DNA of 64,000 bases, taken from contig CM018694.1 of assembly GCA_009363875.1 (NCBI GenBank), positions 2,294,001-2,358,000 on the forward strand. The letters run 5' to 3'. A program made the translations under genes and the position numbers. The DNA comes from Mikania micrantha (taxonomy: Eukaryota; Streptophyta; Magnoliopsida; Asterales; Asteraceae). The notes under the pieces are model-generated. The model made no database searches. It saw only the letters and a list, made by a program, of their open reading frames with translations, and was not told the origin of the DNA. Every line of letters starts with the position of its first letter. The stretch's first letter is position 1. Below are positions 1 through 9,666 of the stretch, piece after piece.

Positions 1-993
1 TCAGCACATTTCCTCGCGATCAAGGAGAATGACAACATGGAAAAACTAGCCAGAATCTATGTCAAGGAAGTGGTCTCGCGACATGGAGTACCAATTTCCA
101 TCATTTCAAATCGAGACGCCAGATTCACTTCAAATTTCTGGAAATCCTTGCAAAGGTCACTTGGCACACGGTTGGATATGAGTACAGCATACCACCCACA
201 AACTGATGGCCAGAGCGAACGCACGATACAAACTCTTGAAGATATGCTACGAGCCTGCGTAGTGGATTTCGGTAACAGCTGGGAGACTCACCTACCGTTG
301 GTGGAGTTTTCCTACAACAACAGTTACCACACCAGCATCAAGGCAGCGCCTTTTGAAGCACTCTATGGCAGAAAATGCCGATCACCTATTTGTTGGGTGG
401 AAGTGGGCGACAGTCAGCTCACTGGCCCGAAAATTGTGCATGAAACAACCGAGAAAATCGTGCAAATCAGAAACCGCATGGCAGCAGCTCGTGATCGTCA
501 AAAGAGCTATGCCGATAAACGCCGAAAACCCCTGGAATTTCAGGTGGGAGACAAAGTCCTTTTGAAAGTCTCACCCTGGAAAGGCGTCATTCGTTTTGGT
601 AAACGAGGCAAACTAAACCCACGGTATATTGGACCTTTTGAGATCCTGAAGAGGATTGGTCCGGTGGCATACCAACTCAACTTACCAGCCGAACTCGACG
701 GAGTTCACAACGTGTTTCACGTCTCAAACTTGAAAAAGTGTCTATCTGATGAAACACTTGTAGTTCCACTGGATGAGATCCAGGTGGATGAACAACTACG
801 GTTCGTGGAAGAGCCGGTAGAAATCATGGACCGTGAGGTTAAACAACTCAAACAGAGTAAGATTCCAATTGTTAAAGTCCGATGGAATTCGAAACGCGGA
901 CCTGAATTCACGTGGGAGCGTGAAGATCAGATGATGCGCAAATATCCCCATCTTTTCAAGCAAACAGCGTCGAACGCCGACAACAACGAATAA
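1..993 (+). CDS. Ty3/gypsy chromovirus pol, C-terminal part (integrase and chromodomain), 5' truncated by window edge
   Basis: The frame is open from base 1, so the polyprotein starts left of the window. The first half is the end of a retroviral-type integrase core: it has SNRDARF, the HPQTDGQSERTIQTLEDML block with the catalytic Glu, and YGRKCRSPICW. It is followed by a GPF/Y-type module (VGDKVLLKV, GPFEILKRIG, NVFHVSNLKKCL). The last 60 or so residues (MDREVKQLKQS, VKVRWNS, FTWEREDQM, YPHLF) are the chromodomain-like tail of Tekay/Del-type chromoviruses, which steers integration to marked chromatin. No internal stop is seen in this part. The stop is followed directly by the polypurine tract and 3' LTR, so this is the 3' end of a + strand element. 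The integrase motif reads SNRD where SDRD is usual. Family is clear; lineage (Tekay) is from memory of family motifs. Confidence 0.93.
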   Translation, partial: SAHFLAIKENDNMEKLARIYVKEVVSRHGVPISIISNRDARFTSNFWKSLQRSLGTRLDMSTAYHPQTDGQSERTIQTLEDMLRACVVDFGNSWETHLPLVEFSYNNSYHTSIKAAPFEALYGRKCRSPICWVEVGDSQLTGPKIVHETTEKIVQIRNRMAAARDRQKSYADKRRKPLEFQVGDKVLLKVSPWKGVIRFGKRGKLNPRYIGPFEILKRIGPVAYQLNLPAELDGVHNVFHVSNLKKCLSDETLVVPLDEIQVDEQLRFVEEPVEIMDREVKQLKQSKIPIVKVRWNSKRGPEFTWEREDQMMRKYPHLFKQTASNADNNE

Positions 994-1130
994 ATTTCGG
1001 GACGAAATTCCTTTCAACAAGGGGATGATGTGACAACCAGAAAATTTTTGTTTATAAACACTTTTGCTTATCAAACACTACCAACAACAACCAAATTTCG
1101 GGACGAAATTTCTTTCAACAAGGGGATGAT
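992..1130 (+). repeat. Polypurine-tract region, duplicated in tandem
   Basis: The stretch AAATTTCGGGACGAAATT followed by CAACAAGGGGATGATGTGACA occurs twice, starting at 992 and at 1093 (offset 101). The second copy abuts the LTR, which starts TGTGACACCC. The first is followed by TGTGACAACC, which resembles an LTR start but is not one. GGGGATGATG is the likely primer for plus-strand synthesis. Confidence 0.75.
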
Positions 1131-1251
1131 GTGACACCCGGCAATTTCAGGTAAATTGCAACTCTTACATTCTTTACATTTCACATTCATACTTGTTGCA
1201 TTTCATTTAATTATGTTTAATTAGATGAGTTGAACACAAACTAATGCGAAA

Positions 1252-1449
1252 CGATAGTTCGTGGAACTATCGAATCGTACATTGCACATTGGTTTTGGAA
1301 ACCAAGTGTGGCAAACACAACACTAACACAAAACAATAATTCGGGGAATTACTGAATTGTGCATTACACGTTGATTGGGATTAATCAAGCGTGCAAACAC
1401 TTCGTAAAACACAAACACAAACGATCACCGATAATTCGAGGAATTATCG
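1252..1449 (+). repeat. Three spaced hairpins with 9-bp arms and 3-base centres
   Basis: Perfect inverted repeats lie at 1252-1272 (arm CGATAGTTC, centre GTG) and 1429-1449 (arm CGATAATTC, centre GAG). A third with one mismatch is at 1334-1354 (arm CAATAATTC, centre GGG). Centres all read G-N-G and spacing is 82 and 95 bp. They sit at the start of the LTR. Confidence 0.85.
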
Positions 1450-1752
1450 AAACACACACGAGTCTCATGAAGTTGGTGAACAAACAATCGAATGTCAATT
1501 GAGTCACAGATGACCGAATATTAGTAATCAAGGTTAATCGATGATAACTGCGTACGTGGAGTTACATCAGCAATGAATTGAGCACAGTTGATCGTGCTTA
1601 GAATCCACGTGGAGTTGACAACCGAAATTAATATGGGATGATAGTATGTGAGAAATGATGAACATGGGCGAAAACCGCGTACAAAACGGAGTTACGGATG
1701 GTCCGGAATCGCAAAACGAAGTTTCTGTCGAAAAATGGAAAAAAATGGTCTT

Positions 1753-1874
1753 CGCGGTACGCGATGGCGAAGTTGAGGGTTCTTCGCGGTACGCGATGCT
1801 TGAAAATATCTGAGATTTCTCCGGATTTCTCCGCGGTACGCGAAGTCTACTTCTCTTATCATCGCGGTACGCGA
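1753..1874 (+). repeat. Four identical CGCGGTACGCGA motifs
   Basis: The 12-mer occurs without change at 1753, 1785, 1832 and 1863. It has CGCG arms around GTA and three CpG sites per copy, in otherwise unremarkable LTR sequence. Confidence 0.9.
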
Positions 1875-2374
1875 CGGATGGAGATGTCGCCAACTTGCTT
1901 AAAAAGATCAGATTTCATCAGATCATTATCATCATATTCTTTTTCTTCCAGCCGAAGACACCACCATCACCTTCGAAATTTTCATCATCCAACACATCCA
2001 ATCTTTGTTTCGAAGCCTCCGGGACGTATAGATCGCATCCAGAAGCGTTAAAACAAGTTCTGATCATCTTTCTATCCGCAGAACTTCTCCAGATTAGGTA
2101 ATGGTTCATTTTAAACCTTCTGGTTTGATTATGAATGATTAAATCTTAGTTTTGAACGTAATGATATAGTTAGGATTGTTGATTTTCACCTAGATGATGG
2201 CTAGGATTGATTTTTAATGACAAACTCAAACTGTTAACGGGTAAATCCTTGTTTTGAGCCGTTGTAATGCCCGGTTTGCATGGGATCATAATAATGGTTA
2301 TAATGGTTTAAACCATTTGATTATGACTATGTAAATTATTAGTTTGATTAATCCATGTCACAAAAAAAAAAAAA

Positions 2375-2486
2375 ACACTCGGTTGGGCACACCGACACTT
2401 GGAGTTGTATGGGATACAACACACCACAAAACACTCGGTTGGGCACACCGACACTTGAAGTTGTATGGGATACAACACACCACAAG
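2375..2486 (+). repeat. 56-bp tandem repeat (2 copies) with internal palindrome
   Basis: Copies start at 2375 and 2431 and differ at very few bases. Each holds GTTGTAT-GGG-ATACAAC, a perfect 7-bp-arm palindrome with a 3-base centre. A further palindrome (CTAGCA-GGAT-TGCTAG) follows near 2522. An A-run precedes the first copy. Confidence 0.8.
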
Positions 2487-3483
2487 ACACATACTCACAC
2501 CTATATGGTTATAGGTGCCTACTAGCAGGATTGCTAGCATTCGCAGACGCGAACACACAAACACACCGGAACTGCTAATCAGGTGAGTTCACGGCCCCTT
2601 TTTACTTTTTCTATCTTTGGGGGAGAAAACATTGCATGATAAACTGTTTTTGGAAAACAACTTATTCCATTTATGTATGGACATGCTTTATCACTATATG
2701 TATATGTGGGAACCACATCACAACTAAAAGTCCTCGCGATACTCCACGGACCGTTAGTAGCGCGTAACGCCTAGCGTGGTAATCTTGAATAGTACTATTT
2801 GGGCCTGACAAGCCCCACCCATCGCGCCTTGGAGGCCAACCCGACTTGAGGTCGGAATGGGTGCAATATTGACCAACACTTTGCCATTGTCTTGTGATGG
2901 ACATGGCGGGAGGCACAACTGTCAGCTTCGGTACGACCCCACATATAATATAACTGTATTGACTAGCTATCAATCGATACTGCATTGTAATGATACATAG
3001 ATAACAACTCTTTAAACATGGGATGTTTACTGCTTATGATAAACCTGTGCTCTCACCAACCTTTGTGTTGACCCTTTTACTCGCATGTTTTCTCAGGTAA
3101 CTAAGACACGCTCACAAGGATTAGGATGCTAGGCTGGAGTCGCATGCATCTGCTTAAATGTCTTAGTATAATTAGAACATATCTATTTGACATGTTATGT
3201 AATATTAAACACTTTTAACGTTTACAAAAACTGAAATCTTATGTTTTGTTTTGAAAACCGTTTTATGAATGCTTCCGCTGATCATGAATTTCAAATCTGT
3301 TTTGGATAACTTATACTTTGCTTCCGCAACTCTGATATTACTAAACTGTTTTATCCAAATTCTTGGATGTATGTACATAACCAGACATATAGGTCTCGCA
3401 TGTTGTGTGACCGGAGACTGCGATCCTGACAATCTGCCGACACTCGCGCCCTGGAGAGGGACGGGATTTCTCGGGGTGCGACA

Positions 3484-4742
3484 GTAACCTATTACAATTT
3501 CTAGTGTATGGGATCGGTTTTAAACATCTTATGTTTTGTTTGGCATGTTTATCCCATCAACACCGTTTGTATGTCATGCTTCGGTGATCCTAATGCATGA
3601 TTTCCAAATCAAGTCGTCCTACTTAAACACACGTGTGATTTTACAAATACAAGTGGTTAGGTGACCTTTATCCCACAAATACGGTAATTTCACCTCAACT
3701 TCACAAGTTTCGGCATTTATGGTTAGGTGACCTTTATCCCATAAACGAGTTACAAGTGAATCGAGTGTTGTTTAAAAGGATGGTGTTAAAACTTGTTTTG
3801 TAAAGGGTTTTTATAGTTTCTAAAATTCTAGTTTTTAGAAAAACCTTTTATACCATACTATTTGTATGCATTCAAATGCATGGTATTTTATGAAAAAACA
3901 ATTTTTATGATTCCTTTTAATAAAACTCATTTTTATTAAATCATTAACCCTTAATAAACTCATTTTATTAATTCCTATAATGATTTTTATAGAACCAATT
4001 TTATGCTTGTTTTATTTTAGTTGTTTAACTAGTTTATGCAATTTTTCAATTATAAGTCAAACTCATCCAAACAACCAAATAATCAACCAAACATAAAATA
4101 TAAGTGCATAACCATAGCCAACTATTTTGACAACACTTGCTTGCCATAACAAGTGTGTCAAAAGGTCATTCCTAAGGGTAAAACATGACACAATGTTGTG
4201 TTGATGAACTCCCACTTGAACTTGCATCCAAATGCTTCAAGTGACCCTTTTGTGTTGTGATTTCTCCATTTTCTTTAGGCACCTTCTTGGTCATCCAAAT
4301 CAGCCCCAAAGTACAATTACATAGAAAAATTCTAATACATTTTTCTAGAAAAATAAAGTGCAACTAATCTATTTATTACATGCCAAATGAAACAAATAAA
4401 TTACATGCCTTTATTTCAACCAAATAAAATCGCAACCACAAATATTCAAACACAAGGTCATGGCTAGGTTTATGCACTAAAATACATCCAAATGCATATA
4501 CCAAAAAAAACGTAAACATGGTCCCTTTTCTAACCCAAAATTTCGGCCAACATAAACCAAATCCAAGTGGGTTTTTGTCTAAACAAACAAACCATCTCAT
4601 GATTTTAATTTTTCAAGATTCTTACATGCATATAAAATAATATCTTGAAAAACAAAGGGATTTCATGTGTGAAATTTCCAGCCCACTTTTTATTAAAAAG
4701 GACCCGAAAATTTCGATTTTTGAAGCATGTATCCATATAACC
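3484..4742. other. Non-coding AT-rich stretch, probably retroelement leader or debris
   Basis: I see no credible coding region. A local duplication of GGTTAGGTGACCTTTATCCCA occurs near 3656 and 3721. Because a primer-binding-site-like sequence follows at 4743, the right part could be the non-coding interior of a minus-strand element, but no terminus was found on the left. Confidence 0.4.
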
Positions 4743-5643
4743 GGCTCTTGATGCCATTGTTAGGTTTTGTAGATGTTTATCAAAGCCATATTAACCATTT
4801 AACATGTAAAACGCAGCGGAGTTTATATCAAAAACCATTTTGAGTTTAGTTAGTTTATGCATCATATACATTTGATTAAAACAAAACCCATGAACAAGGA
4901 TCTTTATATGGAAGAACATACTATCAAAACATTCAAGAACACCATTAAGTACCTCTTAGAACACGTGAAGAATGAAGGTAAAGATGATGATTTGAATGCT
5001 AAGTCTTCAACCAAGAAAACCTCAAGCTTGTATACCCAAAGCCACCAACAACCACCCTTGAATGCTAGGATTCAACAACACAAATTTCAGCTTTTTAATA
5101 CCTCTTGAAGTTGCTGAAAATCTGCTCCATTTTTTTCTGTTTTGCCGAGAAAAACAAGGGAGAAAAAGGGGAGAGAGATGCTCTTGAACTTGAGAGATTA
5201 AAGTAGTCATGCATGGGGCTTGCTTGTATGTGTATATAAGCATCTTTTAAAACATTGGGAGGGGTTTATGGCAGCCCCTTTTTGCTGAAAATTCTGCCCC
5301 AATGGAAGGGGCTTGCTTGCCATGATTTCCAGCCCATTTGTTTTAAATTAATACCCAAAATAAATTTGTAACACTTACAAAATTATATTGTATATACAAC
5401 TAACTTTAACATGACACTAATTAAAACCAATTTAATTAATTTGTAATACATTACAAGTCATGTTACATTTTTATAAATGTTACTTAACCATTAAATAAAA
5501 ATTATAAAGTTATCTCTCAAAATAAATAAACCCATGTTATTTATTAATTTCTTAATTGCATCTTATTTAGAAAACCATTTTTTGTTAAATGTTCTTAGTG
5601 TTGTTATTTATTTAACTGATCAAATCAATAAATAAATATTGCA
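4743..5643 (-). mobile_element. Probable LTR of a minus-strand copia element, with adjacent degenerate primer binding site
   Basis: GCTCTTGATGCCA at 4744 resembles the reverse complement of the initiator-tRNA-Met primer site (TGGTATCAGAGC). It is followed at 4758 by TGTTAGGTTTTG, a typical LTR start. The sequence AACGCAGCGGA near 4811, common in such LTRs, supports this. The right end is uncertain; a candidate ends ATTGCA at 5643. Confidence 0.4.
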
Positions 5644-5732
5644 GGTGTTATTGGGTATGACCTGACTTGGATCATATCACACTAGCCACATCAATTTAAT
5701 ATGTATCTTGGGCAGACCGAATCCTACATCAT

Positions 5733-6192
5733 TTCCCACATACATGAAGCTGTTGAATTCCTTTCTTAATGCTTTTGACTTGATGTTCTTCAGTGCATCA
5801 TTCTCCTCATACCTCTGCTGCAAAGCATCCCAGAAATACTTAGAAGATGTAAACTGTCTAAACTGATGGAAGATATCAGTAGCAATGGACTGAGACAGAA
5901 TAGCATAAGCTTTCTTCTCATAATCATAAAGCTTCCTCTGAGGCTCAGTCATCCGTGTGACTAGCATAGGAGTTCCATCTTCATTCAGAGGCCTCAGATA
6001 ACCTCCTTTAATCATCATCAATAAGTTAGTATCCACTCCATTGATGTTAATCTCAAATCTGTATTTCCAGTGCGGATAATCATCTAAGGATAACAACTTG
6101 GGAGCTTTATTGGAGTTCCCTGTTTCAGTTTCAGTCAGCAGCAACGTCTGAATATGATGATTCTGGTTCGCCATCAATTCTAAATCCTCCAT
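5733..6192 (-). pseudogene. Copia gag N-terminal fragment (element E)
   Basis: Translation from the Met at 6192 aligns with the gag start of copia A: LLTETETGNSNKAPKLLSLD and YPHWKYRFE match the ISETEVGSTNKVPKLLDLAD and YDNWKGRFE motifs. The UBN2-type core DYEKKAYAILSQSI and FWDALQQRYE is also present. It is the capsid part of a related but distinct family. Homology stops near 5733, mid-gag, where unrelated sequence begins, so zinc knuckles, protease and pol are missing. The leader upstream of its ATG is a CGAATG cluster rather than the CGAACC cluster of copia A. Confidence 0.75.
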
Positions 6193-6218
6193 AGAATCAA
6201 GAATAACAAGATCCAACA

Positions 6219-6474
6219 CTTAGAAAAATTTTCAACTGATGGCCGAATGAAGAAGAATATGGCGAATGTCGAGGACCGAATGTACTAAAACAGGCGAATG
6301 AGAAAATGAGTATGACAGTTGGGCGAATGAGACTATTCGGCGAATGAAAGGATCAAATAAGGCTATTCGCCGAATGAATGCGGAGAATGAAGCTATTCGC
6401 CGAATGAGAGTGTCGAATGGGACTATTCGGCGAATGAGAGTGACGAATGGTGCTATTCGGCGAATGGGAGTGAT
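6219..6474. repeat. CGAATG/CATTCG cluster in the leader of copia E
   Basis: More than a dozen CGAATG hexamers occur, several in the near-palindromic form ATTCGSCGAAT (for example near 6336, 6370 and 6404). This is the position of the 5' untranslated leader upstream of the gag fragment on the minus strand. Confidence 0.8.
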
Positions 6475-6505
6475 TAGGTCAAACTTATTCGGCCGCCAAC
6501 ATCGC

Positions 6506-6851
6506 TAAAGCTTGGTGGTTTGCATCCTACAAATGACTTGTAGGAGCAGTCTGATGTAGCGCCAGTGTTTCCACTAGTTTCCCCCGCAGTATGCACGGAG
6601 TTGTTGCCGTGGCCTTGAATTCTATTGATCATCTCCGGAATAATATCCTTCAGCTGGTTAGTCAGTTGACTACTCAGTAATGTTGCCAAGGCAACGGTAG
6701 CAGGATCCAGAACCAAAGTTGCATTCGGGTTCGGAGGAGGGTTTAGGGGAGGAGGAGGTGGCGGCGGTGAATCTAATGGTGATGGTGTCGATGAGTGAGG
6801 TGCAGAAGTCTGTGGTGTAGGTCCCGGGGTCGGTTGTCTTCGGGGCGGCAT
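6506..6851 (-). pseudogene. Gypsy gag N-terminal fragment (element C)
   Basis: From the Met at 6851 the product starts MPPRRQPT, followed by a proline-rich stretch, DPATVALATLLSSQLTNQLK and YKSFVGCKPPSFS. This matches the start of the gag of gypsy element G almost residue for residue. Homology breaks near 6506, just before the gag core, so only about 115 codons remain. It lies in the right place and orientation to be the start of the element whose 5' LTR begins at 7022. Confidence 0.8.
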
Positions 6852-7006
6852 TCTGATCATAACCAAAAGGATATTGGTTAGTGCAATGATCGAATGCAGA
6901 AGACACAATGCAATCTTAGATCCTATGTTCTCTACATGAGGGTCCCTAAGTTATAGTCTAGGCCAAACCATTTAAGTATGTGACCTATTATTCTCTATAA
7001 CCTTGA

Positions 7007-7018
7007 GCTCTGATACCA
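7007..7018 (-). other. Primer binding site of gypsy element C
   Basis: GCTCTGATACCA, the reverse complement of TGGTATCAGAGC (complementary to the 3' end of initiator tRNA-Met), lies three bases from the LTR start TGTCACACCCC at 7022. Confidence 0.85.
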
Positions 7019-7478
7019 ATCTGTCACACCCCGAGCCGGCGGGGTTGGATCAGAGTCCCCGTCGGGCGGAAGGTTCTCGGGGCACGATATCGTGAGTGAT
7101 AATCGTGATGATCAGATTGTTTACATAGCATCAATGTTAAGAATAACTAAAGCACAATAAAGCATTAAACTAGGATTACAAAGTTAAATTACAATATCAA
7201 GGTTCAGTAATTTAACTAAGTAAACCTATCAAAAGAATCAAATATATCTATCTTGTATCTGTACAAGATATCAACAGTGACTCGTAGCAACAATCAAAAT
7301 ATGTGCTTTCCAAAAGTTTACTAGGTCCTCTATCTGAGTATCCTAGCATGTAGTCCGGAAGTCTGAGCCTATTCCTGTGCATCACCTGAGAAAGCATGTA
7401 AGAAAATAAAGTCAACACAATGGTTGGTGATTTCATGTAGTTTTATGTAAAAATAGTTTGAAAAATCACTTGAATGAT

Positions 7479-8090
7479 AACCTTAACCTCACCATTAACC
7501 ACCTATACCATATGTTTCAGTATGCTTATATATAGGGCATATGTAAGGTCGAACTTACCGTCCGCCCAGCCACCGTCCCACCACATACCAAACCACATGA
7601 TATATTGTTCCTGGTGATAATTAAGTGTTTCATTCTGCATCTTTGATTTCATAACAATTGATTCATAGATTTCGATTACCCTGTAAATGTTTACCTTGAT
7701 TCCCTGAATGACAACCTTAACCTCATCAACGACCACCTATGCTAACCAACCGAGTATGCTTATATATAGGGCATATGTAGGGGACAAGCCCCAGCCACCG
7801 TCCCACCACATACCGGGCTACTTAACATATTGTTGTTAATGATAATTAAGCATTTCATTCCACTACCTTGATTCCATGACATATGATTCTTAGCATTTGA
7901 TTACCCTGAAAATGTTTCCTTTGATTTCCCCGAAATGACAACCTTAACCTCACTAACAACCACCTATGCTATCCAACCAAGTATGCTTATATATAGGGCA
8001 TATATAGGGGACAAGCCCCATCCACCGTCCCACCACATACCGGGCTGCTTAACATATTGTTGTTAATGAAAATTAAGCGTTTCACCTCCC
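7479..8090 (-). repeat. Three tandem copies of a ~230-bp TATA-containing cassette in LTR C
   Basis: Copies start at 7479, 7713 and 7940, each with AACCTTAACCTCA, then GTATGCTTATATATAGGGCATA, CCACCGTCCCACCACATAC and a GATAATTAAG-type tail. Read on the minus strand, the element's sense, each contains CTATATATAAGCATAC, a good plant TATA box (7527-7534, 7761-7768, 7988-7995). The equivalent region has two copies in LTR G and one in LTR B. Confidence 0.8.
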
Positions 8091-8189
8091 AACAACTAAG
8101 CATTCGATTAATCTGTGAGTAGTTTTGAATTCACTATCGAGGAAAATTAAATGTATTGAACCCCAATAAACATCAAAATAAATGGACAG

Positions 8190-8450
8190 AGAAGAACACT
8201 GAATGACTAGTAGGGGTTGACTCCACCGTTAAACACGCGATGGCCATTCAGTCTGTCTTACTAGGTCCTGACAACGAAGAACACTGATGACTAGTAGGGC
8301 TTGACAAATGTCAAGACGCGATGGCCAATCAGTCTGTCTTACGATGTCTGAGAGCTTAAGCATACAAGTTTATAGCATCCACATAGATTTACTGATGACT
8401 GGTAGGGGTTGACACAAAGGTCAACACGCGGCGGTCAATCAGTCTGTTGT
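8190..8450. repeat. Three ~80-bp repeats with inverted arms in LTR C
   Basis: Each unit runs ACTGA(A)TGACTRGTAGGG, then TTGAC...GTCAA, then CACGCGRYGG, then CAATCAGTCTGT or CATTCAGTCTGT. The arms at each end (ACTGAATG with CATTCAGT) could fold. Copies begin near 8190, 8275 and 8390. Confidence 0.7.
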
Positions 8451-8452
8451 TT

Positions 8453-8625
8453 GAGCATTCCAAGTGTATCAAGCATTCAAGTGTTCAAGTATCCCAAGCA
8501 CCTCAAGTATTCACGTGTTTCAAGTATTCCAAGCATGTCAAGTATTCACGTGTTTCAAGTATTCCAAGTATATCAAGTATTCAAGTGTTTCAAGTGTTTC
8601 AAGTATTCCAAACACACAAGTCTTT
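8453..8625. repeat. Degenerate 8-9-bp tandem array (TNTTTCAAG type) in LTR C
   Basis: About seventeen units of the form TATTCCAAG, TGTTTCAAG or CATGTCAAG follow one another without interruption. Any open frame here is a by-product of the repeat. Confidence 0.8.
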
Positions 8626-9145
8626 ATAGCAAATTTGAACATATGGGTCTTTCTAAGTTTAAGTCCCAAGTTTACATAGGCAATTGTTTTAGCATTAGTT
8701 TTCCTTATGCATTTAAATGTTTCAAAAGTTTTAAGCAATTAAGTATAGTGTAGATAGCATTAGCATTAAAAATGTTGCTTTAGTTCTAACATATAGTCTA
8801 AGCATAAAGTTTGTAGCATAAACCTTAGTATCTAGTTTGAGCATAGAGTTTAAGTATAATGTAGATAAGTATAGTGTAAATAGCATTAGCTATTTACACA
8901 ATAGTCTTAGTCTTTAGTTTCCAAAACAAGCGTTACAAGTTTAAGCATTCGTATAAGCATTATAAATAAGTGTGAAAGCATTTAATAAACATTCCAATAT
9001 TTGTTTAAAATGTATAACATGCTTCTCAGTCCCGAGTTAAAACAAATAGTTTGAAAAGGGACAAATGAACTCACCTTGTTGTTGTAGTGGTAGACTTAGC
9101 TTAAACGAAGAAGCTCGCGCTCTTGATTGCACTTGTTGTGTTTTC

Positions 9146-9635
9146 TGTTGGTTTGGTGAAACCGTTCAGGATCGAAATACAAGCTCTACAAACTATCTAC
9201 TATGTGCGGAATCCATAGTTGATATGTATAAAACTCAAGAACACAAGCAATTCAATAAAAACTTCTTGTATTATCAACAAATGATTACAAGATCACTCAA
9301 AACTAACAAACTTCTCACACAGAGAATTTCAGCAGATCTCTAAAAGCACTCAGCAAAAGTCTACTGAAATAACAAACACAACAACTATTTATAGTTACAA
9401 AACCAGCGAACCTTAGGTTCGTGAGCCGAACCCTAAGGTTTGCTAAACGAACCTTTAGGTTTGACAGACGAACCTTATCAAGGTTATAGGTTAGCCGAAC
9501 CTTTAAACACAATAGGTTCGCCGAACCTGTCTAGGTTCGTGGGCCAAACGAACCTTGACAAACCTAGCCGAACCCTTTACAATTCAAAATAAATACAACT
9601 TTTGAATAGCAAACAATTTCAAATATGCACTAACA
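9146..9635 (-). repeat. 3' LTR of copia A (left)
   Basis: It starts TGTTGGTTTGG and ends GCACTAACA, followed on the right by the polypurine tract (AACTCCCCCTAAATG on the + strand). It is identical to the right LTR except at two positions near 9486-9491. About ten CGAACC/GGTTCG motifs lie between 9404 and 9575. Confidence 0.93.
9386..9393 (-). promoter_or_regulatory. TATA box in copia A LTR (second copy at 22402-22409)
   Basis: The minus strand reads AACTATAAATAGTTG. On that strand the CGAACC/GGTTCG cluster lies immediately upstream of it, so the cluster is in the promoter part (U3) of the LTR. The copy that would drive the element is the one at 22402. Confidence 0.7.
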
Positions 9636-9666
9636 AACTCCCCCTAAATGTTTGCTATCAAAACCT

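Larger units (their letters stand above)
1130..3483 (+). mobile_element. 3' LTR (about 2.35 kb) of the gypsy chromovirus
   Basis: It begins TGTGACACCC right after the polypurine tract and ends GGGGTGCGACA; the two ends are imperfect inverted repeats with TG...CA termini. The element's 5' LTR lies outside the window, so the target duplication cannot be checked; the next five bases are GTAAC. The LTR is non-coding and rich in short inverted repeats (separate entries). Confidence 0.85.

Noticed and set aside
6219..6474. Heat-shock elements (alternating GAA/TTC with 2-base gaps)
   Set aside because: The TTCGSCGAA motifs have a 3-base gap, so the phase is wrong for the classic element.
8453..8625. 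CRISPR-like array
   Set aside because: Units are contiguous with no spacers and the DNA is eukaryotic; the 29-bp array at 43526 likewise has no spacers.
8409..8753. Four overlapping open frames rich in Ser, Tyr, Phe and Lys
   Set aside because: They are produced by the 8-9-bp tandem array; no domain, and similar frames exist on both strands.
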